A DNA stretch of 13,145 nt from Euperipatoides rowelli (taxonomy: Eukaryota; Onychophora; Udeonychophora; Euonychophora; Peripatopsidae): NCBI GenBank assembly GCA_003024985.2, contig PXIH01S0001580.1, one strand, 5' to 3'. The position numbers and the translations under genes were made by a program. The notes beneath the pieces are model-generated. The model had not been told where the DNA came from. It ran no database searches and saw nothing but the letters and a program-made list of their open reading frames with translations. Shown here one piece after another: positions 1 to 7,651 of the stretch. Within the stretch, counting starts at the first letter, position 1; each line of letters starts with the position of its first letter.

Positions 1-129
1 GATGTAAAGTTGTGTGTATTTCAAGATGTTTCTAGTTTTGAAAAAATAAAATTCATATCCTCAATATTTATCCTCCAAATATGTAGATATTATTACATCT
101 TATTGTTTCTAATTATCTTTCACTTACAG
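1..129 (+). other. LIG4: 3' end of an upstream LIG4 intron
   Basis: AT-rich non-coding sequence ending in a pyrimidine-leaning tract and the acceptor AG at 128-129 (tttcacttacag). The next exon begins with one base that completes a codon, so the unseen upstream exon must end after two bases of a codon. That exon should carry the catalytic KxDG lysine motif and the start of the SRNG-like block. Nothing else is visible in this stretch. Confidence 0.8.
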
Positions 130-275
130 GGGAAATGATTATACATCTGCATTTGGTGGACATGCTATGGAAGGCTCATTGACTCCTTATATTGCTACTT
201 GCTTCAATAACAAAGTTGAAAATTGCATCCTGGATGGAGAGATGATGTGTTATCACAAAAAAACAAAATGCCTTG
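130..275 (+). CDS. LIG4: DNA ligase IV, exon A (adenylation domain, motif III)
   Basis: Internal exon of the ATP-dependent ligase that seals double-strand breaks with XRCC4 in nuclear non-homologous end joining. Read from base 131, it gives GNDYTSAFG, then EGSLTP, then CILDGEMMCY. These match human LIG4 GYNYTDQFG, EGSLTP and CILDGEMMAY in order and spacing. LDGEMM is nucleotidyltransferase motif III; its acidic residue contacts the adenylate. The acceptor is AG at 128-129 and the donor is GTGAGT from 276. The exon ends with one base of a glycine codon (G|GT) completed in exon B. Base 130 finishes a codon from the missing upstream exon. There are no stops or frameshifts. The protein segment is about 48 residues. 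Identity as LIG4 rather than LIG1 or LIG3 rests on the EGSLTP and ILDGEMM context and on the following exons. Confidence 0.94.
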
Positions 276-1105
276 GTGAGTTCAGTTTCTAGATGCTCAT
301 GATTTACAGTAAGGCTATATATTGTAATATTAAACATGACATTTAATCACATCTATACTTGATATTGTTGAAAGAAGCTGAATGAGTGCATTGTGTAATG
401 TATTAAGTTGCTTCATAGCTTATACAGCTACTTGAATAGTAGATTATGCCAACCATTCAATTTACATATACTGTATGTGTGACATATTCTAACAAGATAA
501 TAATAGGAGGAACCTGAACCTCAATGGGTAAATTGGTTCCCGAGGGTAGAATTAGAGTGCCTTTAATTCAGCCGAGAACTAATGTAGTCCAGATTACTGT
601 GTCTAATTACCAAACATCAGAGTTTATCCTTTAAGGTGAATTCTGATCCTATTAAGTAGTTAATAAAGTTTGTAATAATAAATCAGTAAGGTTTTCTACT
701 TTGTAGGTTAGTGTACTTGGCGCTTTACACTCATTGTTTGAGTTAGGATGTATGTAATGGAAAATAGTAAAAGAATCTTAAGTATCTTAAAGTTTGAAGA
801 AAATAATGCCGTACAGTATGAAGAATATAAATTATCTACTGAATATTATGGCTGTACAACTGTTGAGAGAAAACTGAATCTAATTCTTTAGTTATTGTTA
901 AAAGTCAAATTATTTTTTTGTTGATGTTCCCAGGGAAATTTATTGTATATTGTTTACATTTAGTGGTTTAGTACTTTAGTTCAAACACTATCGATCTACC
1001 CATTCAAATTTTGCTCCATAATATACAGTATATTTTTTTGCCCGTGCTTAGTTTTGTTCATTCTATCCCATTTCATTATCCTTATAATTATTTTCTCTTT
1101 TTAAG
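276..1105 (+). other. LIG4: LIG4 intron A-B (830 bp)
   Basis: Spliceosomal intron with donor GTGAGT at 276 and acceptor AG at 1104-1105 after a T-rich tract (ttttctctttttaag). It is AT-rich and has no coding potential in any frame. It carries three TACAGTA/TACTGTA words (469, 812, 1024). I see no RNA gene or identifiable mobile element in it. Confidence 0.85.
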
Positions 1106-1310
1106 GTACTAAATCTTCTAGTTCTGATGTGAAGTTCTTGAAAGATGATGACGATTATCAATCTTGTTTTTATGTCTTTGATGTGCTGTGGTACAATGGA
1201 AAAGTTTTAACCAATCTTCCTCTACGAGAAAGACTTGGTTATTTCAAAAATCTTTTCACTCCCATTGAGGGACGGATACAGTTATCAGAATGTCAAAAAG
1301 CAGCTAAACA
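1106..1310 (+). CDS. LIG4: DNA ligase IV, exon B (adenylation domain, motif IIIa)
   Basis: Second exon in the window. The first two bases, GT, complete the split glycine. It then reads TKSSSDVKFLKDDDDYQSC, FYVFDVLWYNGKVL, LPLRERL and NLFTPIEGRIQL, with AAK near the end. Human LIG4 has the same order: GTKFDIK, CYCVFDVLMVNNKKL, LRKRYE and SIFTPIPGRIEI. FDVL is motif IIIa, and FTPI-GRI is a strongly LIG4-like block. The exon is 205 bp, about 68 residues. The donor is GTAAGT at 1311, near the consensus. It ends after two bases (CA) of a glutamine codon. The length from GRI to VIDAL across the next junction equals that of the human protein, which supports the chosen sites. An open-frame methionine cannot serve as a start here; this is an internal exon. 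Confidence 0.95.
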
Positions 1311-1507
1311 GTAAGTCAGTAATTTGTAAATTACAATCAGAGATTGTTCTCATTTTATTTATTTTAATGCCGTTAAACCTAAAGCACTATAATTTGAGAA
1401 TAAATTTTCTAGTGAGTTCTGCGTTTGACACACATCACTAATTGTAAAGTCAATGCACTTAACAGTGAGAAAAATACCCTAAGCAACTATTCATCTTTAT
1501 ATAATAA

Positions 1508-1666
1508 AGAATAGAAAAGTCTATATTAGTAAGGTTTGATACGCCTCCTCAACCACTCATCCTAGCACAAAAAATGTTTGATTTGCTTGAAAGTCCTATT
1601 AAAGCAAATCCAACAGCTTATTTTGGGCTCCCTACAACCTTTCCTGCCATGGGTATGAATTTTTGA
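1508..1666 (+). other. Coding-like segment of unknown origin inside the intron
   Basis: An open frame runs from after a stop at 1505-1507 to TGA at 1664-1666. From 1535 to 1652 the composition changes to about 41% GC by my count, against roughly 28% around it. The translation looks like real protein: FDTPPQPLILAQKMFDLLES, then a short linker, then AYFGLPTTFPAMG. A plausible donor (G|GTATGA) lies at 1653-1654. An AG at 1532-1533 could act as an acceptor, though its pyrimidine tract is poor. LIG4 exons B and C join with no missing residues, so this piece is not needed for the ligase. I do not recognise the family. It could be an exon fragment or pseudogene piece from another gene, part of a mobile element, or an alternative exon. 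Splicing from exon B into 1534 would keep frame, but an exon ending at 1652 is 119 bp and would shift exon C out of frame. Confidence 0.4.
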
Positions 1667-2324
1667 AATTTTAGGGTAAAAGGAGTTCTAATGTATGTTT
1701 GTATACTGATAACAAATTCAGGAGCTCCAATTACTCCAGAAACAGCTTGACATAAACATTTTTAAAACTTGGTGTATTTATAGCCAATAAGTAGGCTACA
1801 GTAGATTTGCTACAGTACTTTATTACAATCTTATAATGCAATTTATTTACTTAAAAAATAATTACCTGGTACGGTAATATGAGAATTTGTTCTTCAAGTT
1901 CCTATTAGTTTTTACTTACCAACACTACATCTTGTTTATATTCTTTGTTCCAGAATTAAAACATCTTAACTAAATACTGTATATTTAGTTATTATTTTTC
2001 CATTCCAACATAAGAGCAAATTCAAATATAGAGAGACTTTTCGTCATTATTAGGTATTTATGAGGTATTTGGCTAGTTGCTTCAAAGTTTTATCCATACT
2101 CCATTAAAAAAAAATTACTTTTATTGTTTTATGACATTTTTTTTNAATTATTTATAATCGTAGTTTATCTGAAGCTTTCAGAATACTTCGATAATTGCTA
2201 TATCATATTCTTTTAGAAAGTTTCAACCAATCATTTTTGTTTGTCCAGGTTAATAATCTGTGTGTGTGTGTTTCAGGGAAAAGTCTATTTTTCATTGAAT
2301 GTCCACATAATAGGATAATATGGG

Positions 2325-2348
2325 GGTGTTTGTCTACCCACAAACACC
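2325..2348. repeat. Small perfect hairpin (9 bp stem)
   Basis: GGTGTTTGT at 2325-2333 pairs perfectly with ACAAACACC at 2340-2348 across the loop CTACCC. It is more GC-rich than its surroundings. There is no T-run after it and no coding neighbour, so no role can be assigned. Confidence 0.5.
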
Positions 2349-2513
2349 TACTACACCAACCATTGCCATTATTAAACTAACAAAATATATTTATCTAAAC
2401 TTCTCTCATCCCAATAAAAAAAAATTGGGTCCTGTACTGCAAAATGCAAGTCTGAGACATAGACCAGTAAAAAAGAATTCCTCCAATTATTCCTTCTGGT
2501 GTATGGGGATTTC

Positions 2514-2559
2514 ATTGTACAGAATGTGCTGTTTGTATTTGATGTACATTCTGTACAAT
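2514..2559. repeat. Perfect 14-bp inverted repeat, 18-nt loop
   Basis: ATTGTACAGAATGT at 2514-2527 is the exact reverse complement of 2546-2559. A G-U and a C-G pair can extend the stem to about 16 bp. The stem is shorter than a typical animal microRNA precursor. It may be a decayed miniature transposon or a chance palindrome. Confidence 0.6.
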
Positions 2560-4052
2560 TAAATCAGTATACTTCAGATAAATCACAGCAACCATCTACA
2601 GATGATCAAACGAGTAATTCTGCAAGATACTTAATCTATTTGTAAAAAAAAATAATTAAAAATCTGCTGCAAGTGTTGTTTTATTAATTTTATCAAAAGA
2701 AGCCATTTTTGTCCAAATTTGATATTTAATAAACAAAGACTTCTATAACATTTTAAATTTAAAATGTTCATATTCTGCTGTGCAAAATAATGAAAACATG
2801 GTGACAAGCAAATTTACTTCTACAACTACAAAAATGATTTGTTTATTTTGAATAAAATACGGTTTCTTCAAAATTGTTTTCTAATCTATATTTATTTCAA
2901 GGTTTAGATTTGTTAATTTATTATATAGATAAGGATGGAATTATTATGTGAAAAAAAAAAAAAGGATTGATTCAAGATATACTGTAATTACATAGCACCA
3001 GTAAACATTTATAAGTTATGTAGCCTACATCATAGCAGCCTCGATTTGAGTTGTTTGGTTGTGAAAATATGCAACTAAAATTGAAACTACAGGTTCCTTC
3101 CTATACTACATAAATTATATACAGTATATATATTTTTCTATTCTGTTTAAAAGAAACAAACTTTTACTTTTCCAGGCATTTTTATGGCTATAAAACAAAA
3201 AATATCCAAATAAACATTGTACTATGTTTATATGTTAATAATCTTCACAAAATGTTGATTTTAATAGTTATTTTAAAATGACAATTGGCACAAATTTTAT
3301 AAAATAAATCAAAATTGTAGCACTAGGGTTTTTTTTTTAAAAAAAAAAAAAATTAGCCTACTTATTACAAACGACTCAAAATGAAAAAATACCTTTTTTT
3401 TTTTTTAACCAACAACTCTGACAAAATTACTAATTGAAACGACTCAAATAGAGGCTCTGGTGTATTTTTATTTTGTAAATTTTCTGTGTACAGCTTGAAG
3501 CTGGAAAAGAAAAAAAAAAAAACGTTTTTCAAAAAATTTCCTGCAATAAAGATAAGATTCCTGAAAAATACACTGTTAATTAAAATGTCAAATTAATCAA
3601 CTTTCTCATAAGAAAACATTAAAATCATTGAGTTTTTGTCTCCCAACCTTACTCCTCCCCCCCCCCCTCACTCATAAAATATTAGATTACTGTATATCAT
3701 ATTCTATTTTTTTAGAAAACCTTCAAAAAGTGATAACTGAAGTCAACTCCTCTCTCCCGAAACGTACAAACCCATATCCCACCCCAATCTCAAATTTGTT
3801 ATATTTTAAAATGATATTTTTAAGTATTTTCCTTTCCCCTTCTCAATCTATTTTTCCATTCTCCCTGCAAATTTCTATTATGTCAGCTGCAAATATACTA
3901 AAATCTTACTGCCCTCTCTTCTCAATTTGACCACTTGTAGCACTACAATCATTATTTTTAATCTTTGTGTTGTATCATCTCTCTCTCATTGTTGTTAATT
4001 TATTTATCTTTTCTACTCCCAATCCTATCCACAATCTTTAATGTGTAGAAGC

Positions 4053-4068
4053 TACTGTATATACAGTA
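4053..4068. repeat. 16-bp perfect palindrome of the TACTGTA family
   Basis: TACTGTATATACAGTA is its own reverse complement. It joins one copy of TACTGTA to one of TACAGTA and belongs to the dispersed intronic word family described under findings. Confidence 0.7.
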
Positions 4069-4170
4069 TAAATAGTAAATTGTTTTCTATTACTTGTTTA
4101 TTTAAATTTTATTTAGAACATCAACATGCAGTATATAAAACAAATTTACTAAAGTTTATAAAGTTTATAA

Positions 4171-4725
4171 TGATTCCCTTAGATTCGGAAATCGCTACAA
4201 GGTAATGCTGGTATAAAAATGATGGCTGGAACAAAGTTGGTAGTTTAAAATATATTTATTCTGGTTCTATTGTAAAATATAAACAAGTCTCCTTCTGACA
4301 ACTACAATAATGTTACTGTGAGAGACGGCAGATGAACATAGAGGGCCACAATACCATATAGCTTACAATATGGAAAATAAAAAGTAACTACAACATAGAC
4401 AATTTTTCACTAGAAGGCTGTGACATCTAATATGCGGACATAAGTATCGATTGCATGGGCGATCTCCCTTTTATATCACGGAGAGATTGCTTTTACAAAT
4501 TAACAGTTGCATAATTAATTAATTAGCATGTTCAAGCGAGGTTTGAATATTTCAAGAGGTAATTAGATTCAGTGAACTGCTATGTCACTTTAATACAACA
4601 TTTACGTGTACAATTTCCCGTAAATGCTGTATTAAGAAAATAATCACCCCTTGAAATAATTCAGTTGTCACTTGAACAAACCAATTAATAAATAACAAAA
4701 TACAATAAAATATAACAGCTCGTCA
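4171..4725 (-). repeat. LTR copy 1 (555 bp; 3' LTR if the element is minus)
   Basis: First of two near-identical direct repeats, with ends TGATTCCC and CTCGTCA. It contains a 16-bp inverted repeat with one mismatch (4591-4606 with 4619-4634). It also has a second stem (4459-4466 with 4483-4490) around a TTATATCAC loop. The left flank is a tandem AAAGTTTAT duplication at 4151-4168. Relative to copy 2 it has 7 and 8 extra bases near its right end. Confidence 0.75.
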
Positions 4726-4727
4726 TA

Positions 4728-4739
4728 CTCCCCCCGCCC
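4728..4739 (-). other. Candidate polypurine tract
   Basis: On the minus strand this reads GGGCGGGGGGAG, followed by TA and then the LTR end TGACGAG. Its position and composition fit the primer for plus-strand DNA synthesis of an LTR retroelement. It is the main evidence for minus orientation. Confidence 0.5.
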
Positions 4740-5185
4740 TGGAAAAATTTGGACCCCAAATTTCCCAATACAGCGATAGAAAAATCTGAGGCACTCAGTT
4801 CTACCATAACTTAGATTGCCACGCCTCCTTTTCGTTTCACAAAGAAACGGACAGTTCAAATTCAATGTTATCCAGGGCAGGGTTGAATTATGACTCGTAG
4901 CTGATTCACTGCCCAGCAGCGCTGGATAAGGTCCATTACTAGCGATGAGAAGAGATCTGCATTTTGTAATTTTTCTCCGCAACAAATTTCCTCCAGTTAT
5001 TTCTATTCACTCGGACATTAAAACATTTTGAAAAAACATCCGGCTGAGCGTTGTAACCAAGATGCTTTGATGAACAGAAAACACAATTGCAACTGCCATT
5101 GATTTATCCTATGCTAGATGAGGAGCAGGTTGTCAATCTCTCCATTGACCAGCAGAAATCTCAAGACAGCTTGGTTTCTCAAATT

Positions 5186-5203
5186 CCTCGTCGTAGGGAG
5201 CCA
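5186..5203 (-). other. Possible tRNA primer-binding site
   Basis: On the minus strand, six bases past the LTR end (...GGGAATCA), the sequence reads TGGCTCCCTACGACGAGG. It starts with TGG, as sites complementary to a tRNA CCA end do. I could not match it to a specific tRNA, and the expected T-arm pattern is weak. Confidence 0.3.
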
Positions 5204-5209
5204 CTATAA

Positions 5210-5749
5210 TGATTCCCTTAGATTCAGAAATCGCTACAAGGTAATGATAGTATAAAAGGATGGCTGGAACAAAGCTGGTAGTTTAAAATATATTTTATTC
5301 TGGTGCTATTGTAAAATATAAACAATGTCTCTTTCTGACAACTACAGTAATGTTACTGCAAGAGATGGCAGATGAACCTAGAGGGCCACAATACCCTCTA
5401 GCTTACAATATGAGAAAATAAAAAGTTTCTACAACACAGACAATTGTTCGCTACAGGACTGTGACCTCTAATATGCGGACATAAGCATTGATTGCAGGGG
5501 CGATCTCCCATTTATATCACAGAGAGATCGCTCATACAAATTAACAGTTGCATAATTAATTAATTAGCATGTTCATGTGAAGTTTGAATATTTCAAGAAA
5601 TAATTAGATTCAGTCAACTGACACGTCACTTTAATACAACATTTACGAGTACTATTTCCCATAAATGCAGAATTAAGAAAATAATCACCCCTTGAAATAA
5701 TTCACTTGAACAAACCAATTAATAAATAATAAAATATAACAGCTCGTCA
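5210..5749 (-). repeat. LTR copy 2 (540 bp; 5' LTR if the element is minus)
   Basis: Second direct repeat with the same TGATTCCC and CTCGTCA ends as copy 1. The stem at 5500-5507 with 5524-5531 is perfect here (GCGATCTC/GAGATCGC), whereas copy 1 has a G-U wobble. The other hairpin, well kept in copy 1, is degraded in this copy. Confidence 0.75.
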
Positions 5750-5756
5750 TAATATA

Positions 5757-5995
5757 CAGGTGAAATTCCATTAAAACAAATACCGATATAACAAAATATT
5801 TGGTACAACAAAAAATTTAAGTCCCTGCAAATTTGCTATACTTGTAAGGTTGAATGTATTCATTATAACGGAATTCAGTATTGTGAAAATTCCATTAGAA
5901 TGTAAACTTAAATCTATCAAAACACAATAAAAATTTCTCATTACAACGAAATCGAGACAGCACACTGTTATAGTGTTCTAATTTTAGCGCCTCTT
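5757..5995. mobile_element. pogo/Tigger-like DNA transposon remnant
   Basis: It starts at CAGGTGAAATTCC directly after TA (5755-5756), eight bases past the LTR. It then repeats motifs resembling ATAACRAAATWTTNGGT, as in ACCGATATAACAAAAT and CATTATAACGGAATT. Such ATAACGAA-type repeats are known from termini of pogo/Tigger elements with TA target sites. A 15-base inverted repeat with two mismatches lies at 5861-5875 and 5888-5902. No transposase frame and no second terminus are seen, so the right boundary is a guess. It could be a miniature element or one surviving end. Confidence 0.35.
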
Positions 5996-7400
5996 TTATT
6001 ATAATTTTGAGGGGAATTTTTTTTTTTTTAATTTGAAGAAATTTTATTCAAAACTTTATATACTTTTTGTATTTGTTTTATGTTGGTAAATGTGGGACAT
6101 TACTTTGTTATGACTTTGTGGTTTGATTGGTATTCAAGCATAGCCTACTGTATCAACTAATGCTTAAACCTTTAAAGAATAAATTAAATTAAAATTATTA
6201 TTGCCTAAACAATTCCAGTGACATTTTCAATGCAGAAGAAACGGCTTGTTTTATCCATCACTGCCATATAATACGATTGCTGCCAAGGGAGATAGATGCA
6301 AAGGTAGGAAAAAATCAAAACTATGTATTCTGTTGTAATGCAATTGGAACTAAAAAGCTTCACCTTTAATTATATTGGAAAATAAACTAGTCCCAATATA
6401 ATAACTAAAACTCATGATTTTCGTTTAACCTAGTAAATTACAAAAAAAAAAAAAATTGTCTTGTAATAATTAAAGACACTGTAACTGTATATTATGGCTA
6501 GCTTTAAGAAGGACCTAATGTCAGAAACCACTTTCAATAGAATCTTATTTATTTTCAACTTTTATATCTATTTTATTTACATTTGTTTTTATGTTCATTT
6601 TTCTCGATCTATAATTTAGCAACCACCCTGGAAGAGCACTTGACAGTGAAGAATGGCTATTTTTGGAAAAAAAATAGTGATTTGATAATCCAAGATGTTT
6701 TTTAAAATGTGCATTTTTATTTTTACAAGACTCCTTTCAGTGTTCAATTTTAATCCAGGAATATAGTAAACTAAAGTTCTTATGTACAGCTAATAAATTT
6801 AAGTTTCTATACACCACAAAGTTAATCTATCAGTAAAGTAAAATAACTTTAAATAATTTGTGAGTTATTAAGCGTATATTGTGATTCAATTCCAGAATAA
6901 ATATATAGACCTAGTATTATGATTTGGGAAAGTGACCAAAAGCATTGCATACTTTATCTTTTCTTTCACTCGTGCATTGACAACAATTTTGTACGTTATG
7001 TGAAATTTTACTTACAAAATCAGCACCTTAATCTCCTTTCTTATCCTGCTAATTTATTTTCTCCTAAGCTGCTATATGTCAATCTGTTAGTAGATTGACC
7101 ATTATGGAAAGCATATACTGTCATTACCGTGCTTTAATCTTCTGAAACTGTTTAAAATGTGAGTTTAATTCTATTATTAAATGAATGAGAAGTTATGATG
7201 TGAATGTCTTGAGACATTTTTATTAAGAATTCTGACTTTGTAGACTTTATTCCTAGTCAAAGGATAATGACATCAATTATTAATTATATTAACATCATCT
7301 GTTGTAATAATTTGCTCTGTTTCCCCCCCCCCCTTTTAATAATCATTAAATTATTTTTAATAAGCTATAGCTTAATCTTAGTTTATTTGTTTGTTATCAG

Positions 7401-7651
7401 ACAAGATGTTATTGATGCTCTGAATATTGCCATAGATCGTCGTGAAGAAGGTATTGTTGTTAAAGCTCCTGACTCAGTTTATCGTCCCAATAGTCGTAAA
7501 GAAGGCTGGTTGAAAATAAAACCTGAATACATAGACAATCTTATGAATGAACTAGATCTGTTGATTGTGGGAGGATATTTTGGTGAAGGCAGACGTGGCT
7601 CTATGGTATCCCATTTCATGCTTGCTGCTGCTGTTCCTTCAGATGTGCCAG
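7401..7651 (+). CDS. LIG4: DNA ligase IV, exon C (motifs IV and V, start of OB domain)
   Basis: The first base, A, completes the split glutamine from exon B. The exon then reads [59 protein letters not shown] and [11 protein letters not shown]. Human LIG4 has [45 protein letters not shown] and MMSHFLCAVA. EEGIVVK is motif IV and WLKIKPEY is motif V, whose lysines act in nucleotidyl transfer. LLIVGGY begins the OB-fold domain. The acceptor is AG at 7399-7400 and the donor is GTAAAA at 7652. The exon is 251 bp, about 83 residues, and ends with one base of a glycine codon. All key residues of these motifs are present, so the enzyme looks functional here. Confidence 0.96.

Larger units (their letters stand above)
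4726..5209 (-). other. Interior of the LTR element, no intact gene
   Basis: 484 bp at higher GC than the intron background. On the minus strand a 105-codon open frame (4985 to 4668) runs through the purine tract into the LTR and ends in ...FPGRGEYDELL. On the plus strand a 50-codon open frame (5057-5209) contains MLDEEQVVNLSIDQQ and ends IPRRREPL with TAA exactly at the repeat boundary. Neither can be assigned to gag, protease, reverse transcriptase or integrase. I treat both as relics or chance frames. Confidence 0.5.
4171..5749 (-). mobile_element. Internally deleted or TRIM-like LTR retroelement
   Basis: Two long direct repeats (4171-4725 and 5210-5749) flank 484 bp of unique sequence. 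Each repeat begins TGATTCCC and ends CTCGTCA, so both have TG...CA ends, as LTRs do. On the minus strand, a purine tract (GGGCGGGGGGAG at about 4728-4739) lies just before the repeat at 4725. This is where a polypurine tract sits before a 3' LTR, so I favour minus orientation. The interior is far too short for gag-pol, so the copy is non-autonomous, deleted or TRIM-like. I count about 45-50 substitutions plus 7- and 8-base gaps between the repeats, near 9% divergence. If the repeats were identical at insertion, the insertion is old. No clean target-site duplication is visible: the flanks are ...TATAA and TAATA.... It lies wholly within the LIG4 intron, antisense to the gene. Confidence 0.72.
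1311..7400 (+). other. LIG4: LIG4 intron B-C (about 6.1 kb), enlarged by repeats
   Basis: The intron runs from donor GTAAGT at 1311 to the acceptor AG at 7399-7400 after a T-rich tract. It is the largest complete intron here and much of its size comes from inserted elements. These are a coding-like orphan segment near 1508-1666, the LTR-flanked element at 4171-5749 and a pogo/Tigger-like remnant from 5757. The stretches 1670-4150 and 6000-7400 are AT-rich and mostly featureless. They contain A/T homopolymers, two small hairpins near 2325 and 2514, an 11-base C run at 3657 and another at 7323. A pyrimidine-rich stretch spans about 3640-4040; its 100-codon open frame has low-complexity composition and I do not call it a gene. 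There is one ambiguous base (N) at 2145. Confidence 0.85.

Noticed and set aside
3323-3352. T-run followed by A-run that could fold
   Set aside because: Simple homopolymer pair, common in AT-rich introns.
3628-3930. 100-codon plus-strand open frame in the second intron
   Set aside because: Pyrimidine-rich, low-complexity translation with no recognisable motif; it sits between homopolymer tracts.
5771-5965. 64-codon minus-strand open frame
   Set aside because: It lies in the DNA transposon remnant and has no recognisable transposase motif.
7267-7400. Hydrophobic N-terminal extension upstream of exon C in the same frame
   Set aside because: It is intron read through: a clear acceptor at 7399-7400 restores exact LIG4 alignment, and upstream residues have no LIG4 counterpart.
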